Shown: positions 14,805 through 23,447 of the stretch, in pieces
Layout of the letters: each line of letters starts with the position of its first letter
Numbering within the stretch: the first letter of the stretch is position 1
Assembly (NCBI GenBank): GCA_043758025.1
Contig: JAYVOH010000259.1
Span: 1 to 23,909, forward strand
Direction of reading: 5' to 3'
DNA length: 23,909 nt
From: VFKE01 sp043758025
Lineage (GTDB): Bacteria > Verrucomicrobiota > Verrucomicrobiia > Verrucomicrobiales > Verrucomicrobiaceae
Program-made: the position numbers and the translations under genes
Notes under the pieces: generated by a model
Told to the model about the DNA's origin: nothing
The model's database searches: none
What the model saw: only the letters and a program-made list of their open reading frames with translations

Positions 14805-15638
14805 ATGAAAATCCGTCTCCTTCTTCTTTCCCTGGCGTTTACCGTCATTTCGTTTGCCGCCGAACCCGTCAAGCCGCTTCGCGTGCTGCTGGTCACCGGC
14901 GGCTGCTGCCATGATTATGAAGCACAGCATCTTCTTCTGGCCGAGGGCATCAGCGCCCGGGCAAATGTGGAGTTGACATTCGAGCACAGCAAGGACAAGA
15001 CGACAAAGGCTGCCTTCGATATCTACAAAAATAAGGACTGGGCAAAAGCTTTCGACGTGGTGATTCACGATGAGTGCTCCGCCGATGTGACGGACAAGGA
15101 ATACGTGAATAATATCATTGATGCGCATCGCAACGGCACGCCGGCGGTGAACCTGCATTGTGCCATGCACAGCTATCGCTGGGGCAACTTCAAGCAGCCG
15201 GTGAAAGTTGGCGATGACAACGCTCACTGGTATGAAATGCTCGGTTTGCAATCGACGGGCCACGGGGCGCAGATTCCCATCGAAATCACCTTTGTGGACA
15301 AAGCATCGCCCATCACCAAAGGGCTGGCCGACTGGACGACGATCAAGGAGGAGCTTTATAACAACATCCAGGTTCTCACGGCCCAACCCATCGCCAAAGG
15401 GAAGCAGATGATTGCCGGCAAGGACGGAGCCACGAAAGAGATGGAAACCGTGGTTGCCTGGACGAATGAATTCGGCCCGAAAAAGACACGCACTTTCAGC
15501 ACCACCATCGGTCATAACAATGAGACGGTGCAGGATGCCCGTTATCTCGACATGGTCACGCGCGGGCTGCTCTGGGTCTGCGGCAAACTCGGCGATGACG
15601 GCAAGCCCGTCGCCGGATACGAGGCGGTGAAAAAATAA
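14805..15638 (+). CDS. Secreted ThuA-domain protein, copy 1
   Basis: A 277-residue protein with a signal peptide (about 1-19, MKIRLLLLSLAFTVISFA) and a ThuA domain, a class I glutamine-amidotransferase-like fold named after a trehalose-utilisation gene. The first strand and loop RVLLVTGGCCHDYEAQ (about 27-42), a central HCAMHSYRW and the late TTIGHNNET are typical of ThuA proteins of Verrucomicrobiota and Planctomycetota. There, such domains are exported and often lie with sugar-related oxidoreductases or heme/DUF1549 proteins. The biochemical activity of this subgroup is not known to me; carbohydrate binding or modification is a guess. It is followed after 19 bases by a paralogue at 15658, so the two are probably co-transcribed. 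Confidence 0.85.
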   Translation: MKIRLLLLSLAFTVISFAAEPVKPLRVLLVTGGCCHDYEAQHLLLAEGISARANVELTFEHSKDKTTKAAFDIYKNKDWAKAFDVVIHDECSADVTDKEYVNNIIDAHRNGTPAVNLHCAMHSYRWGNFKQPVKVGDDNAHWYEMLGLQSTGHGAQIPIEITFVDKASPITKGLADWTTIKEELYNNIQVLTAQPIAKGKQMIAGKDGATKEMETVVAWTNEFGPKKTRTFSTTIGHNNETVQDARYLDMVTRGLLWVCGKLGDDGKPVAGYEAVKK

Positions 15639-15657
15639 GTGTCTGTTCTTCTTCGCC

Positions 15658-16440
15658 ATGAAATACATCGCCCTCTTTCTGCTTCTGATTGCTGGCGATT
15701 GCGCTTTCGCGGCGGATACGAAACCGCTCAAGGTGCTCATGGTCACCGGCGGTTGCTGCCATGATTATGAGCACCAGAAACTGATCCTGGCCGAGGGCAT
15801 CAGCGCGCGGGCGAACGTTGAGTTCACCGTTGTGCATGAGGAAGGCAAGAACAAGTCAGACAAGTCGCATAAGATTAGCATTTACGAAAAAGACGGCTGG
15901 GCGAAGGGCTTCGACTGCGTGTTGCATAACGAATGCTTCGGCGCGGTGGAGGATGTGGCGTTCATTGAGCGCATTGCCAAGGCTCACTTTGACGGAATTC
16001 CCGCCGTTGTCCTGCATTGCTCGACCCACAGTTATCGCATGGCCAAGACTGATGAGTGGCGGAAATGTATTGGACAGAAAAGCATGAGCCACGAAAAAGC
16101 CCGCGACCTCAAGGTGAAGAACATCAATCCCGATCATCCGGTCATGAAAGGATTCCCCGCCGAGTGGCTCGACAAAGCTGACGAACTCTACAAAAACGAG
16201 GTTCTCTTTGATCACTTCGTGCCTCTGGCCAAAGCCTGGGGTGAAGAGACCAGCAAGGATCACCATGTGATCTGGGTGAATACCTACGGCAAAGCCAGGG
16301 TGTTCGGCACCACATTGGGTCATCAAAACGACACGATGAGCGACGCAGTTTACCTCGATCTGGTAACGCGCGGCCTGCTCTGGGCCTGCGCCAAGCTCGG
16401 CGATGACGGCAAGCCCTTGCCCGGTTTTGGGCCGAAGTAA
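15658..16440 (+). CDS. Secreted ThuA-domain protein, copy 2 (tandem paralogue)
   Basis: A 260-residue protein, a clear paralogue of the product of 14805-15638. It has a signal peptide (MKYIALFLLLIAGDCAFA) and the same KVLMVTGGCCHDYEHQ opening, followed by the nearly identical LAEGISARANVEFT. It also shares HCSTHSYR, TTLGHQND and the closing DLVTRGLLWACAKLGDDGKP. The middle diverges more: copy 2 has an insertion-like DKSHKIS segment, lacks part of copy 1's loop before the last strands, and differs between about 115 and 210. The pair therefore looks like a tandem duplication with divergence in the presumed ligand region. The start gives a standard signal peptide. A 107-base gap with a good candidate promoter separates it from the DUF1549 gene. 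Confidence 0.85.
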   Translation: MKYIALFLLLIAGDCAFAADTKPLKVLMVTGGCCHDYEHQKLILAEGISARANVEFTVVHEEGKNKSDKSHKISIYEKDGWAKGFDCVLHNECFGAVEDVAFIERIAKAHFDGIPAVVLHCSTHSYRMAKTDEWRKCIGQKSMSHEKARDLKVKNINPDHPVMKGFPAEWLDKADELYKNEVLFDHFVPLAKAWGEETSKDHHVIWVNTYGKARVFGTTLGHQNDTMSDAVYLDLVTRGLLWACAKLGDDGKPLPGFGPK

Positions 16441-16471
16441 AAGCGACCATCTGGCGGGGAGATTGCAAGAC

Positions 16472-16501
16472 TTGACTAAAAGCCAGTAAATCACCTAATA
16501 T
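16472..16501 (+). promoter_or_regulatory. Candidate sigma70 promoter of the DUF1549/DUF1501 pair
   Basis: TTGACT (16472-16477), five of six matches to the -35 consensus, is followed after 18 bases by TAATAT (16496-16501); an overlapping TATTAT (16499-16504) matches the -10 consensus better but leaves a 21-base spacer. It lies 46 bases before the start codon at 16548, in a gap more AT-rich than the coding DNA around it. A separate TATGAT (16525-16530) has no matching -35. Confidence 0.4.
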
Positions 16502-16547
16502 TATCTACTCACGCCCGTTTATGTTATGATACCTTCCTGATATACCT

Positions 16548-18701
16548 ATGAAAGCACTTCGAACTTCACTGATAATAGCATGCGGCTTTGCCCTCCTCAC
16601 CTGCATTTCCGTCGCAGAAGAAACCGCGAAGTCCCGCCTCTGGACAGATATCAAAGGGCGGCAAGTGGATGCCGTCTTTGTCGCTGTGGATGGTGACAAC
16701 GTGATCATTCAGACGGCTGACGGCTCGCTGCACCGGATTCCGATGAACGGTCTCGCCCCGGCTGATCAGGAGGTGGCCAAGACATCGAAGCCGATGGAAG
16801 GTGCGGTGCTTCCGGCCAACACGCCCGCGCCCGTCGCCGCAGGTAAAATTGACCAACTGGTGGCCTTGGGGCTGTTGAAACAAAACGCCGCGCTGGCGAA
16901 GGAAGGGAAGGCGCAGATCAAGACCAATCCGATGGCGACGGATGAGCAGTTTGTGCGTCGCATCTATCTGGACATCACGGGCCGGATTCCGAGCTATGAA
17001 GAGACCCGCGCCTTCCTTAACAGCCGCAATTCAGCCAAGCGCAAGGAGTTGATCAATCACCTGCTCGACTCCGATGGCTATGTCAGCCACACGTTTAACT
17101 ATTTTGCGGATATGCTCCGAATGAAGGACCAGTTGGATAACCGCCTGCTCAAGGGGTTGCCCTATATCAAGTGGTTGAAAGACAACATCACCGCCAACAC
17201 GGGTTGGGACAAGATGTCGTATGAGCTGATGACCGCCACCGGCAAGCTCTGGAATAATGGCGCCACCGGCTATCTGCTGCGCGATGCGGGCATGCCGCTC
17301 GACAATCTTTCCACCACCCTCTCCATCTTCCTAGGAACGGATGTGGCCTGTGCGCAATGCCACGACCATCCCTTTGCCGACTGGACCCAGATTCAGTTCT
17401 ATCAGATGGCCGCGTTTTTCGGAACGACCTCCACCAAGATGAACGCCCGCGACTTCGGGGGCAAAGATCCGACCAAGCAGCTCACGAAGGATATGGAATA
17501 TCTCATGGAGAAAAATGGCATGGATGCCAAAAAGAACATGAACCTCGTCAGCGATGTTCTCCAGGCCAATGAAATAGTCGTGCGTGACCTCTCCGAAAAC
17601 CGGACCCGTCTTCCCCATGATTACAAATACAAGGACGCTGCGCCAAACGACCCTGTGGCGCCAAAGTTTGTGAGCTGGGCCAAGGACGATGAGAAGGCTC
17701 CGTGTTATAACCAGAACCTCAAGAGCGGGGAAAATCTTCGCGCCGCCTTTGGTAAGTGGATGACCGATCCGACCAACCCCCGCTTTGCCATGACCATCGC
17801 CAACCGGCTTTGGGCGCGCGCGATGGGAGTGGGGTTGACTTCGTCCATCACGAACATTGACGATCCGGGCAGGGCGTCCAATCCCGAACTGCTCCGGCAC
17901 TTGGCCAGAGAAATGGTGCGCCTGAAGTTCAACATGAAGGAATTTCAACGCATTGTTTACAACACCCAGACTTATCAGCGGGAAGCCACGACTTATGAAG
18001 TCGCCATGGGAGAACCTTACTACTTCCCGGGGCCGCTGCTTCGTCGCATGACCGCGGAACAGGCATGGGATTCCTACATGACGCTTGTTCTCGGTGAGCA
18101 GCTCGACAAATTAAAGAACAGCCAGGCCGATCCCTATGGCCGTGCCATTGACATGGATCTGGAGAAATCGACCATCCAGACCCTGGCCTCGAAAATTACC
18201 GCCGTTCAGAATTTGGGCAACCTGGCCAAAAAGAATCTCGCCAGCGGTGGCCTGGCCAAGGCTGGAACGATGGAAGCAGATGATGAGGATGAGATGGACG
18301 GCGGCAAGGTCTATCAATACGGCGGCATGAAGCTGATGCGCGCATCTGAACTCGAGCAACCAGCGCCTGCGGGCCATTTTCTGCGCGAATTCGGCCAGTC
18401 CGACCGCCATCTCGCCGACGGTTCCGCCAAGGACGGAAGCGTTCCGCAGGTTCTGGTGATGATGAATGGCAAGGCCCAGCAGATGATGACGGACAAAGAT
18501 TCCCTGATGTTCCGCAACATCGGCAAGAACAAATCCGCCCCCGACAAAATGGAGGCCATTTTCCTCAGCATTCTCAACCGCCGCCCGACCATGATAGAGA
18601 AGCAGGTTCTCGTCAAAGATCAGCAGAAGAGCGGAGAGAAATCATACGCCAATGTCATCTGGGCCTTGATCAATTCCCGCGAATTCACTTTCATTCAATA
18701 A
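16548..18701 (+). CDS. SHD1-DUF1549-DUF1553 domain secreted protein
   Basis: A 717-residue exported protein. A signal peptide (1-23) precedes an SHD1-like beta domain at about 29-80 (RLWTDIKGRQVDAVFV, IPMNGLAPADQE). DUF1549 follows from about 98 (FVRRIYLDITGRIPSYEETRAF) and includes CAQCHDHPF with Cys268, Cys271 and His272. DUF1553 spans about 395-690 (FAMTIANRLWARAMGVGL, ELLRHLAREM, RIVYNTQTYQREA). These domains are abundant in Planctomycetota and Verrucomicrobiota, usually next to a DUF1501 gene as here. No separate planctomycete cytochrome-C domain is seen, so heme binding by the single CxxCH is uncertain. The DUF1501 gene follows after 36 bases. Proposed roles in the literature concern polysaccharide breakdown or surface assembly; none is proven by this sequence. 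Confidence 0.9.
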   Translation: MKALRTSLIIACGFALLTCISVAEETAKSRLWTDIKGRQVDAVFVAVDGDNVIIQTADGSLHRIPMNGLAPADQEVAKTSKPMEGAVLPANTPAPVAAGKIDQLVALGLLKQNAALAKEGKAQIKTNPMATDEQFVRRIYLDITGRIPSYEETRAFLNSRNSAKRKELINHLLDSDGYVSHTFNYFADMLRMKDQLDNRLLKGLPYIKWLKDNITANTGWDKMSYELMTATGKLWNNGATGYLLRDAGMPLDNLSTTLSIFLGTDVACAQCHDHPFADWTQIQFYQMAAFFGTTSTKMNARDFGGKDPTKQLTKDMEYLMEKNGMDAKKNMNLVSDVLQANEIVVRDLSENRTRLPHDYKYKDAAPNDPVAPKFVSWAKDDEKAPCYNQNLKSGENLRAAFGKWMTDPTNPRFAMTIANRLWARAMGVGLTSSITNIDDPGRASNPELLRHLAREMVRLKFNMKEFQRIVYNTQTYQREATTYEVAMGEPYYFPGPLLRRMTAEQAWDSYMTLVLGEQLDKLKNSQADPYGRAIDMDLEKSTIQTLASKITAVQNLGNLAKKNLASGGLAKAGTMEADDEDEMDGGKVYQYGGMKLMRASELEQPAPAGHFLREFGQSDRHLADGSAKDGSVPQVLVMMNGKAQQMMTDKDSLMFRNIGKNKSAPDKMEAIFLSILNRRPTMIEKQVLVKDQQKSGEKSYANVIWALINSREFTFIQ

Positions 18702-18737
18702 CCGAGCGAGCATCATCCTCAACGTCACCCGCATACC

Positions 18738-20006
18738 ATGAGCAATCCCTTCCTTAATTTCGATCCGGCCACGCGCCGTCACTTCATGCTTAACACCGCT
18801 AAAACGGCCCTCGGTGTCAGCGTTCTCTCCCATTTCGACATGCTTGAGGCTGCCTCGGAACCCGCTACCAAGAAGGGCAAGGCCAAAGCCGTCATTGCCC
18901 TCTACATGGGTGGCGGCATGACTCATATTGACACCTGGGATCCGAAGACAGGGGAGACCAAGGGTTACAAAGATCCGATCTCCACCAATGCCACCGGCAT
19001 CCAACTCGGCGGTTACATGACCAATATGGCCAAGCACGCCGACAAAATTTCCATCATTCGCTCAATGAGTTCCAAGACGGGCGCGCATGAGCAGGGAAAC
19101 TATCTCATGCACACCGGCTACGATGAGCGTGGCACCATCATCCACCCCACGCTCGGCTCATGGGCGCAGCATCATCTGGGCAAGTCCCACAAGACGCTCC
19201 CCGCCAGCGTGACCATCGGCACCGGCAATACCAACGCCGGATTCTTCCCGCCCGCGCTCGCCCCCATCCCGATCAGCAACCCCGATGGCGGATTGCAGAA
19301 CGCCAAGTCCAACGTGGACAATGCCACCTTCCGCGAACGCCTCTCGCTCATGGGCGAACTCGACAGCGGCTTCCGGAAAAAATTCGATGTCGCCCCGGTC
19401 AAGGCCTACTCGGAGTTTTACGATCAAACCATGCAACTGCTGACCAGCACGGATTTGGAAGCCTTTGATCTCAGCAAGGAATCTGAAGCGACAAAAAAAC
19501 TCTACGGCAACGGCTTCGGCAAGAGCTGCATGTTGGCCCGCAGGCTGGTGCAGCATGGAGTTCGTTACGTGGAAGTTCAGAGCGGCGGATGGGACATGCA
19601 CGGTGACGTGGATGGGTCCATGGCCCGCACTGGCGCCGCCATGGATGCCGGATTCGCCGCCTTGCTGGATGACCTTTCCAAGACCGGATTGCTCGCAACC
19701 ACCATGGTCGTGATGTTCTCCGAATTCGGGCGCACCCCGCACATCAACGAGAACCGGGGTCGCGACCACTATCCGAAAGTGTTCTCCACCGTCTTTGCTG
19801 GCGGGGGAGTTAAAGGCGGCTTCGTTTACGGCTCGTCCGACAAGGAAGGCAAGGAGCCGACCGACAAGCAGGTCACACCGCAGGATTTCATCGCCACCGT
19901 TGGCGCGGGCCTTGGCCTACCGATCGAGAAAGTGGTCATGTCGCCATCAGGTCGCCCCTTCACCGTGGGAGACAGAGGCAAAGCCGTAATGGAAATCTTT
20001 GCGTAA
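18738..20006 (+). CDS. DUF1501 domain protein with Tat-type signal
   Basis: A 422-residue protein of the DUF1501 family, which belongs to the alkaline-phosphatase/sulfatase-like superfamily and is found mainly in Planctomycetota and Verrucomicrobiota. Near residues 13-20 the stretch TRRHFML followed by a moderately hydrophobic segment fits a twin-arginine (Tat) export signal. Characteristic parts include VIALYMGGGMTHIDTWDPK (about 53-71), KISIIRSMSSKTGAHEQGN, GVRYVEVQSGGWDMHGDVDG, VVMFSEFGRTPHINENRGRDHYPKVF as separate family motifs, and the terminal GRPFTVGDRGKAV. The His/Asp-rich motifs could form a metal site as in sulfatases, though a hydrolytic activity has not been deduced here. It is the partner of the preceding DUF1549/DUF1553 gene and is probably co-transcribed with it. 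Confidence 0.92.
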   Translation: MSNPFLNFDPATRRHFMLNTAKTALGVSVLSHFDMLEAASEPATKKGKAKAVIALYMGGGMTHIDTWDPKTGETKGYKDPISTNATGIQLGGYMTNMAKHADKISIIRSMSSKTGAHEQGNYLMHTGYDERGTIIHPTLGSWAQHHLGKSHKTLPASVTIGTGNTNAGFFPPALAPIPISNPDGGLQNAKSNVDNATFRERLSLMGELDSGFRKKFDVAPVKAYSEFYDQTMQLLTSTDLEAFDLSKESEATKKLYGNGFGKSCMLARRLVQHGVRYVEVQSGGWDMHGDVDGSMARTGAAMDAGFAALLDDLSKTGLLATTMVVMFSEFGRTPHINENRGRDHYPKVFSTVFAGGGVKGGFVYGSSDKEGKEPTDKQVTPQDFIATVGAGLGLPIEKVVMSPSGRPFTVGDRGKAVMEIFA

Positions 20007-20064
20007 CTCACCGGCCTGTCATCACATCAAGGTTCCTTCCAGGAAAATGATCTAGTGCGGGATC

Positions 20065-20205
20065 ATGGCGAATTTGCATGACCAGCACTGGCTCTTTCCA
20101 GAAATGCAGCTCAAGACGCTGGAAAAATTTCCGTGGAAGTGGAGCTTTGTAAGCTCGTGTGTAGGAAGCACTAAAATGGAAAAGCGGATGATCGAGGATT
20201 GGTAA
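20065..20205 (+). CDS. Possible small ORF (46 codons), Trp-rich
   Basis: In the 299-base gap between the DUF1501 gene and hsdR, an ATG at 20065 opens a 46-codon frame to a TAA at 20203-20205. The product begins MANLHDQHWLFPEMQLK and continues with FPWKWSF; four tryptophans in 46 residues is unusual for random sequence. No signal peptide, membrane segment or known motif is seen, and there is no strong ribosome-binding site. It may be a chance frame, a remnant of a larger gene, or a small accessory gene of the restriction locus. The rest of the gap (20206-20305) holds nothing that I can identify. Confidence 0.25.
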   Translation: MANLHDQHWLFPEMQLKTLEKFPWKWSFVSSCVGSTKMEKRMIEDW

Positions 20206-20305
20206 AGCTGCCGATTACTCCCCATGTCGTAAATCGCAAGCTCCGACTGTTTCCCCTTGCCCGATGGGCGGTTCCGGCGAAGCATGACACATCTAACGCC
20301 AGCCC

Positions 20306-22429
20306 ATGAAGTTCAACGAAGACTCCAGGGTCAAAATCCCCGCCATTCTCCATCTCACGAGACTGGGATACACCTACCTGTCTTTGAAAGGTCTCGATTG
20401 GGACGAGTCGAGCAACATCGTCCCCTCGGTTTTCCGCGCGAGCGTAGCTGCGCTCAATCCCACTGCCTCCCCCGTCGAAATCGAAACCGCCTTGGGCCAG
20501 CTCGATCTGCTTCTCGACAATGAAGACCTCGGCAAGCAGTTTTACGAGAAGATCACCCAGATCTCCGGGCTGAAGATCATCGACTTTGAAGACTTCAATC
20601 GGAACTCGTTCCACGTCGTCACCGAGTTCACCTGCAAAAAGGACGACGAGGAATTTCGTCCTGACATCACCCTCCTCATCAACGGCCTGCCGCTCGTCTT
20701 CACTGAGGTGAAGAAGCCGAACAACCCCGACGGCATCCTCGCGGAGCGCAACCGCATCATCACCCGGTTTCGGAACCCCAAGTTCAAGCGCTTCATCAAC
20801 CTCACGCAGCTCATGGTGTTCTCGAACAACATGGAATACGACGATGGCTCACCCGAGCCGCTCGCCGGTGCGCTCTATGCCGCCGCGTCCTACGGTGAGC
20901 CTGTGTTCAACTACTTCCGCGAGGAAGAGTCGTTGAACCTCGCCCAACTGCTTCAGCCCGAGGACCAGCAGATCGAAGACCTCGTCCTCGCTGACAACAA
21001 CCTCACCAGCATCAGGCACTCGCCCGAGTTCGCCACCAACAAGAACCCTGACACGCCCACCAACCGCCTCAGCACCTCCCTCTTCTCACGCGCCCGCCTC
21101 GCCTTCCTGCTGCGCTTTGGCATCGCCTATGTGAAGACGGCGAAACGGCTGGAGAAGCATGTCATGCGTTACCCGCAGCTCTTCGCCACCAAGGCCATCG
21201 AGCGCAAACTCGACGCCGGGATTCGCAAGGGCATCATCTGGCACACTCAGGGCAGCGGCAAGACCGCGCTCGCGTTCTACTGCGTCCATTTCCTCACCGA
21301 CTACTTCCAAAAGAAAGGCGTCATTCCGAAGTTCTACTTCATCGTCGATCGCATTGATCTGCTGGATCAGGCCAGCCGTGAGTTCCGCAGCCGCGGCCTG
21401 CATGTCCACACCATCAGCTCCCGTGACGAGTTCGCGGCGGACATCAAATCGAACCTCGCCGTCCACAACAACGCCGGGCTGCCCGAGATCACCGTCGTCA
21501 ATATCCAGCGCTTCAAGGACGACACCGATGTCGTCAAGAACACTGACTACGCTCTCGGCCTTCAGCGCGTCTATTTCCTGGATGAAGTTCACCGCAGCTA
21601 CAACCCCGAGGGCAGCTTCCTGGCGAATCTCAATCAGTCGGACAGCAACGCCATCAAGATCGGCCTCACCGGCACGCCCTTGCTCAATGCCTCGCTCGCA
21701 GGGCCGCGAGATGAAGATGGCAACGCCACGCCTCGGGTGGCCTACAACTCGAAGCTCATTTTTGGCGACTACATCCACAAATATTATTACAACCGCTCCA
21801 TCGCCGACGGCTACACGCTGCGCCTGATCCGCGAGGAGATCGAGACCAAGTATAAACTTCAGCTCAAGGAGACCCTCGAACAGATCAAGGTGCTCAAGGA
21901 CATGAAGAACCGGGCCATGGTCTATGCCCACCCGAAGTTCGTCGAGCCGATGCTCGACTACATCGTCGAGGACTTCGAGAACTCCCGCGTCATGAAGAAT
22001 GACCCCAGCACGGGAGCCATGGTCATCTGTGATTCCGCAGAGCAGGCCAAGGAAATGGCGCGCATCTTTGAGTTAAAATATGCCAGCAAGGTGCCCGCTT
22101 CCTTCAGTGCAGCACCAGCACCGCTAGCCAAGAGCGCCGCCATTGCCGCAGAAACGCCCGGACTTTATATCGTGCCCAAACGCACGGTGGCGACCTGCGC
22201 TCTCATTCTCCACGACGTAGGCACCAAGACCGAGCGCAAGGAACGGGTCGAAGCCTTCAAGGAAGGCAAGATCGACCTCCTCTTTGTCTTCAACATGCTC
22301 CTCACCGGCTTTGATGCCGCACGCCTGAAAGCTCTACCTGGGCCGCATCATCAAGGCGCACAACCTGCTCAAGGCGCTCACCCGCGTGAACCGCCCCTAC
22401 CCCGGCTTCCGCTACGGCAGCGTCGTTGA
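20306..22429 (+). CDS. hsdR: Type I restriction enzyme R subunit HsdR, 5' part of a frameshifted gene
   Basis: The frame encodes the nuclease and most of the motor of a type I restriction endonuclease. The nuclease site is Asp120 in FRPDITLL with Glu134-x-Lys136 in FTEVKKP, the PD-(D/E)xK arrangement. The superfamily-2 translocase follows: Walker A TQGSGKT (314-320, Lys319), DEVH box (426-429), GLTGTPLL (motif III) and MLLTGFDAARLK (motif V). At about codon 675 the family sequence leaves this frame and continues in the next one (see the feature at 22329). The 33 or so codons after that point, to the stop at 22429, are out-of-frame and rich in Pro/His. If read as is, the product lacks motif VI and the HsdM-binding C-terminus and should be inactive. 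HsdR cleaves unmethylated DNA after ATP-driven translocation in an R2M2S complex. Confidence 0.9.
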   Translation: MKFNEDSRVKIPAILHLTRLGYTYLSLKGLDWDESSNIVPSVFRASVAALNPTASPVEIETALGQLDLLLDNEDLGKQFYEKITQISGLKIIDFEDFNRNSFHVVTEFTCKKDDEEFRPDITLLINGLPLVFTEVKKPNNPDGILAERNRIITRFRNPKFKRFINLTQLMVFSNNMEYDDGSPEPLAGALYAAASYGEPVFNYFREEESLNLAQLLQPEDQQIEDLVLADNNLTSIRHSPEFATNKNPDTPTNRLSTSLFSRARLAFLLRFGIAYVKTAKRLEKHVMRYPQLFATKAIERKLDAGIRKGIIWHTQGSGKTALAFYCVHFLTDYFQKKGVIPKFYFIVDRIDLLDQASREFRSRGLHVHTISSRDEFAADIKSNLAVHNNAGLPEITVVNIQRFKDDTDVVKNTDYALGLQRVYFLDEVHRSYNPEGSFLANLNQSDSNAIKIGLTGTPLLNASLAGPRDEDGNATPRVAYNSKLIFGDYIHKYYYNRSIADGYTLRLIREEIETKYKLQLKETLEQIKVLKDMKNRAMVYAHPKFVEPMLDYIVEDFENSRVMKNDPSTGAMVICDSAEQAKEMARIFELKYASKVPASFSAAPAPLAKSAAIAAETPGLYIVPKRTVATCALILHDVGTKTERKERVEAFKEGKIDLLFVFNMLLTGFDAARLKALPGPHHQGAQPAQGAHPREPPLPRLPLRQRR

Positions 22430-23447
22430 TTTCGTCAATATCGAGGCCGAGTTCACCAAGACCAACAAGGACTACTTCGACGAACTCCAGAGCGAGCTGG
22501 GCGACGAACTCCAGAGCTACTCCGACCTCTTCAAAACCGAGGCCGAGATCACCGCCGATATCGAGGCCATCAAGGACGCCCTGTTCCAGTTCAATACCGA
22601 GAACGCCGAAGTCTTCTCCCAGCAGATCACCCAGATCACCGACCGCGCGGAGATGCGCAAGATTGTCAAAGCGCTCAACGACGCCAAGAACCTCTACAAT
22701 CTCATCCGCCTCGCGGGCCAATACGAACTGCTCGCCAAGCTCGACTTCCGCAAGCTCACCCAGCTCTCCACCGAGGCGAACAACCACCTCACCCTCCTCA
22801 ATCAACGTGAGGCGCTAGAGCATGCCGATGACACGGTGAACATCCTCAACATCGCGCTGGAGGACGTGCTCTTCACCTTCCGCAAAGTCTCGCAGGCCGA
22901 GATGATCATCGCCGATGAACTGCGCGAGACCCTCCGCCGCACCCGCGAAGGTCTCGGCGGTAATTTTGATCAGGGCGACCCCGCCTTCGTCACGCTGAGG
23001 GAAGAACTCGAACGCCTCTTCAAAAAGAAGAACCTCGCCGAGATCACCCAGGCAGAAATGGTCGAAAACATCAAGACCCTCAAAGACATCCACAGCCGCG
23101 CCCGCGAGTTGGAGCGGAAGAACCAGCTCATCAAAGCCAAGTATGCCAACGACGAGAAATACGCCCGACTGCACAAGCGCCTGCTCGAAAAAGGCGAGCC
23201 CACCGCCAACGAGCGGAAGCTCTTCGAGGCTCTCAGCGCCTTCAAGGCCGAGGCGGATGCCCGCATCTCCCAGAACGCCCGCATCCTCACCAATGAGGCC
23301 TTCGCCAAGGCAGAGATGGACCGCCTCATCATCGAACAGCTCAAAAACAAACATCACCTTCCCCTCACCGCCGAGAGCACACAGTTCATCAATACACTTG
23401 TGATGAAGGAGTATCTGGCTGAGTTCCACGGACAACAAGCCGCATGA
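22329..23447 (+). CDS. hsdR: Type I restriction enzyme R subunit HsdR, 3' part after the frameshift
   Basis: This frame is open from base 22329 (preceded by an in-frame TGA at 22326-22328) and continues HsdR directly: KLYLGRIIKAHNLL, then ALTRVNRPYPGF, which is helicase motif VI, followed by a long charged helical region to the stop at 23445-23447. That region (about 22430-23440) corresponds to the C-terminal helical domain that attaches HsdR to the HsdM/HsdS methylase core. A GTG at 22386 could serve formally as a start but lies inside motif VI, so an independent gene is very unlikely. Together with the part at 20306 the repaired protein would be about 1,046 residues, a normal size for HsdR. 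The stop overlaps the hsdM start (ATGA at 23444-23447). Confidence 0.85.
   Translation, partial: KLYLGRIIKAHNLLKALTRVNRPYPGFRYGSVVDFVNIEAEFTKTNKDYFDELQSELGDELQSYSDLFKTEAEITADIEAIKDALFQFNTENAEVFSQQITQITDRAEMRKIVKALNDAKNLYNLIRLAGQYELLAKLDFRKLTQLSTEANNHLTLLNQREALEHADDTVNILNIALEDVLFTFRKVSQAEMIIADELRETLRRTREGLGGNFDQGDPAFVTLREELERLFKKKNLAEITQAEMVENIKTLKDIHSRARELERKNQLIKAKYANDEKYARLHKRLLEKGEPTANERKLFEALSAFKAEADARISQNARILTNEAFAKAEMDRLIIEQLKNKHHLPLTAESTQFINTLVMKEYLAEFHGQQAA

Noticed and set aside
14784..15746. A 320-codon minus-strand frame spanning both ThuA genes
   Set aside because: It is complementary to two conserved ThuA sequences and shows internal repetition only because those genes are paralogues.
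17349..17363. c-type heme-binding site (CxxCH) in the DUF1549 protein
   Set aside because: A single CAQCH sits within a conserved DUF1549 segment and no cytochrome-c fold residues were seen around it, so I do not call the protein a cytochrome.
20033..20045. TTCCT-TCC-AGGAA hairpin after the DUF1501 gene as a terminator
   Set aside because: A five-pair AT-containing stem with no T-run is too weak to call.
22386..23447. A separate gene starting at GTG 22386
   Set aside because: The start falls inside helicase motif VI of HsdR and the similarity continues upstream to 22329, so it is the 3' part of the frameshifted hsdR.
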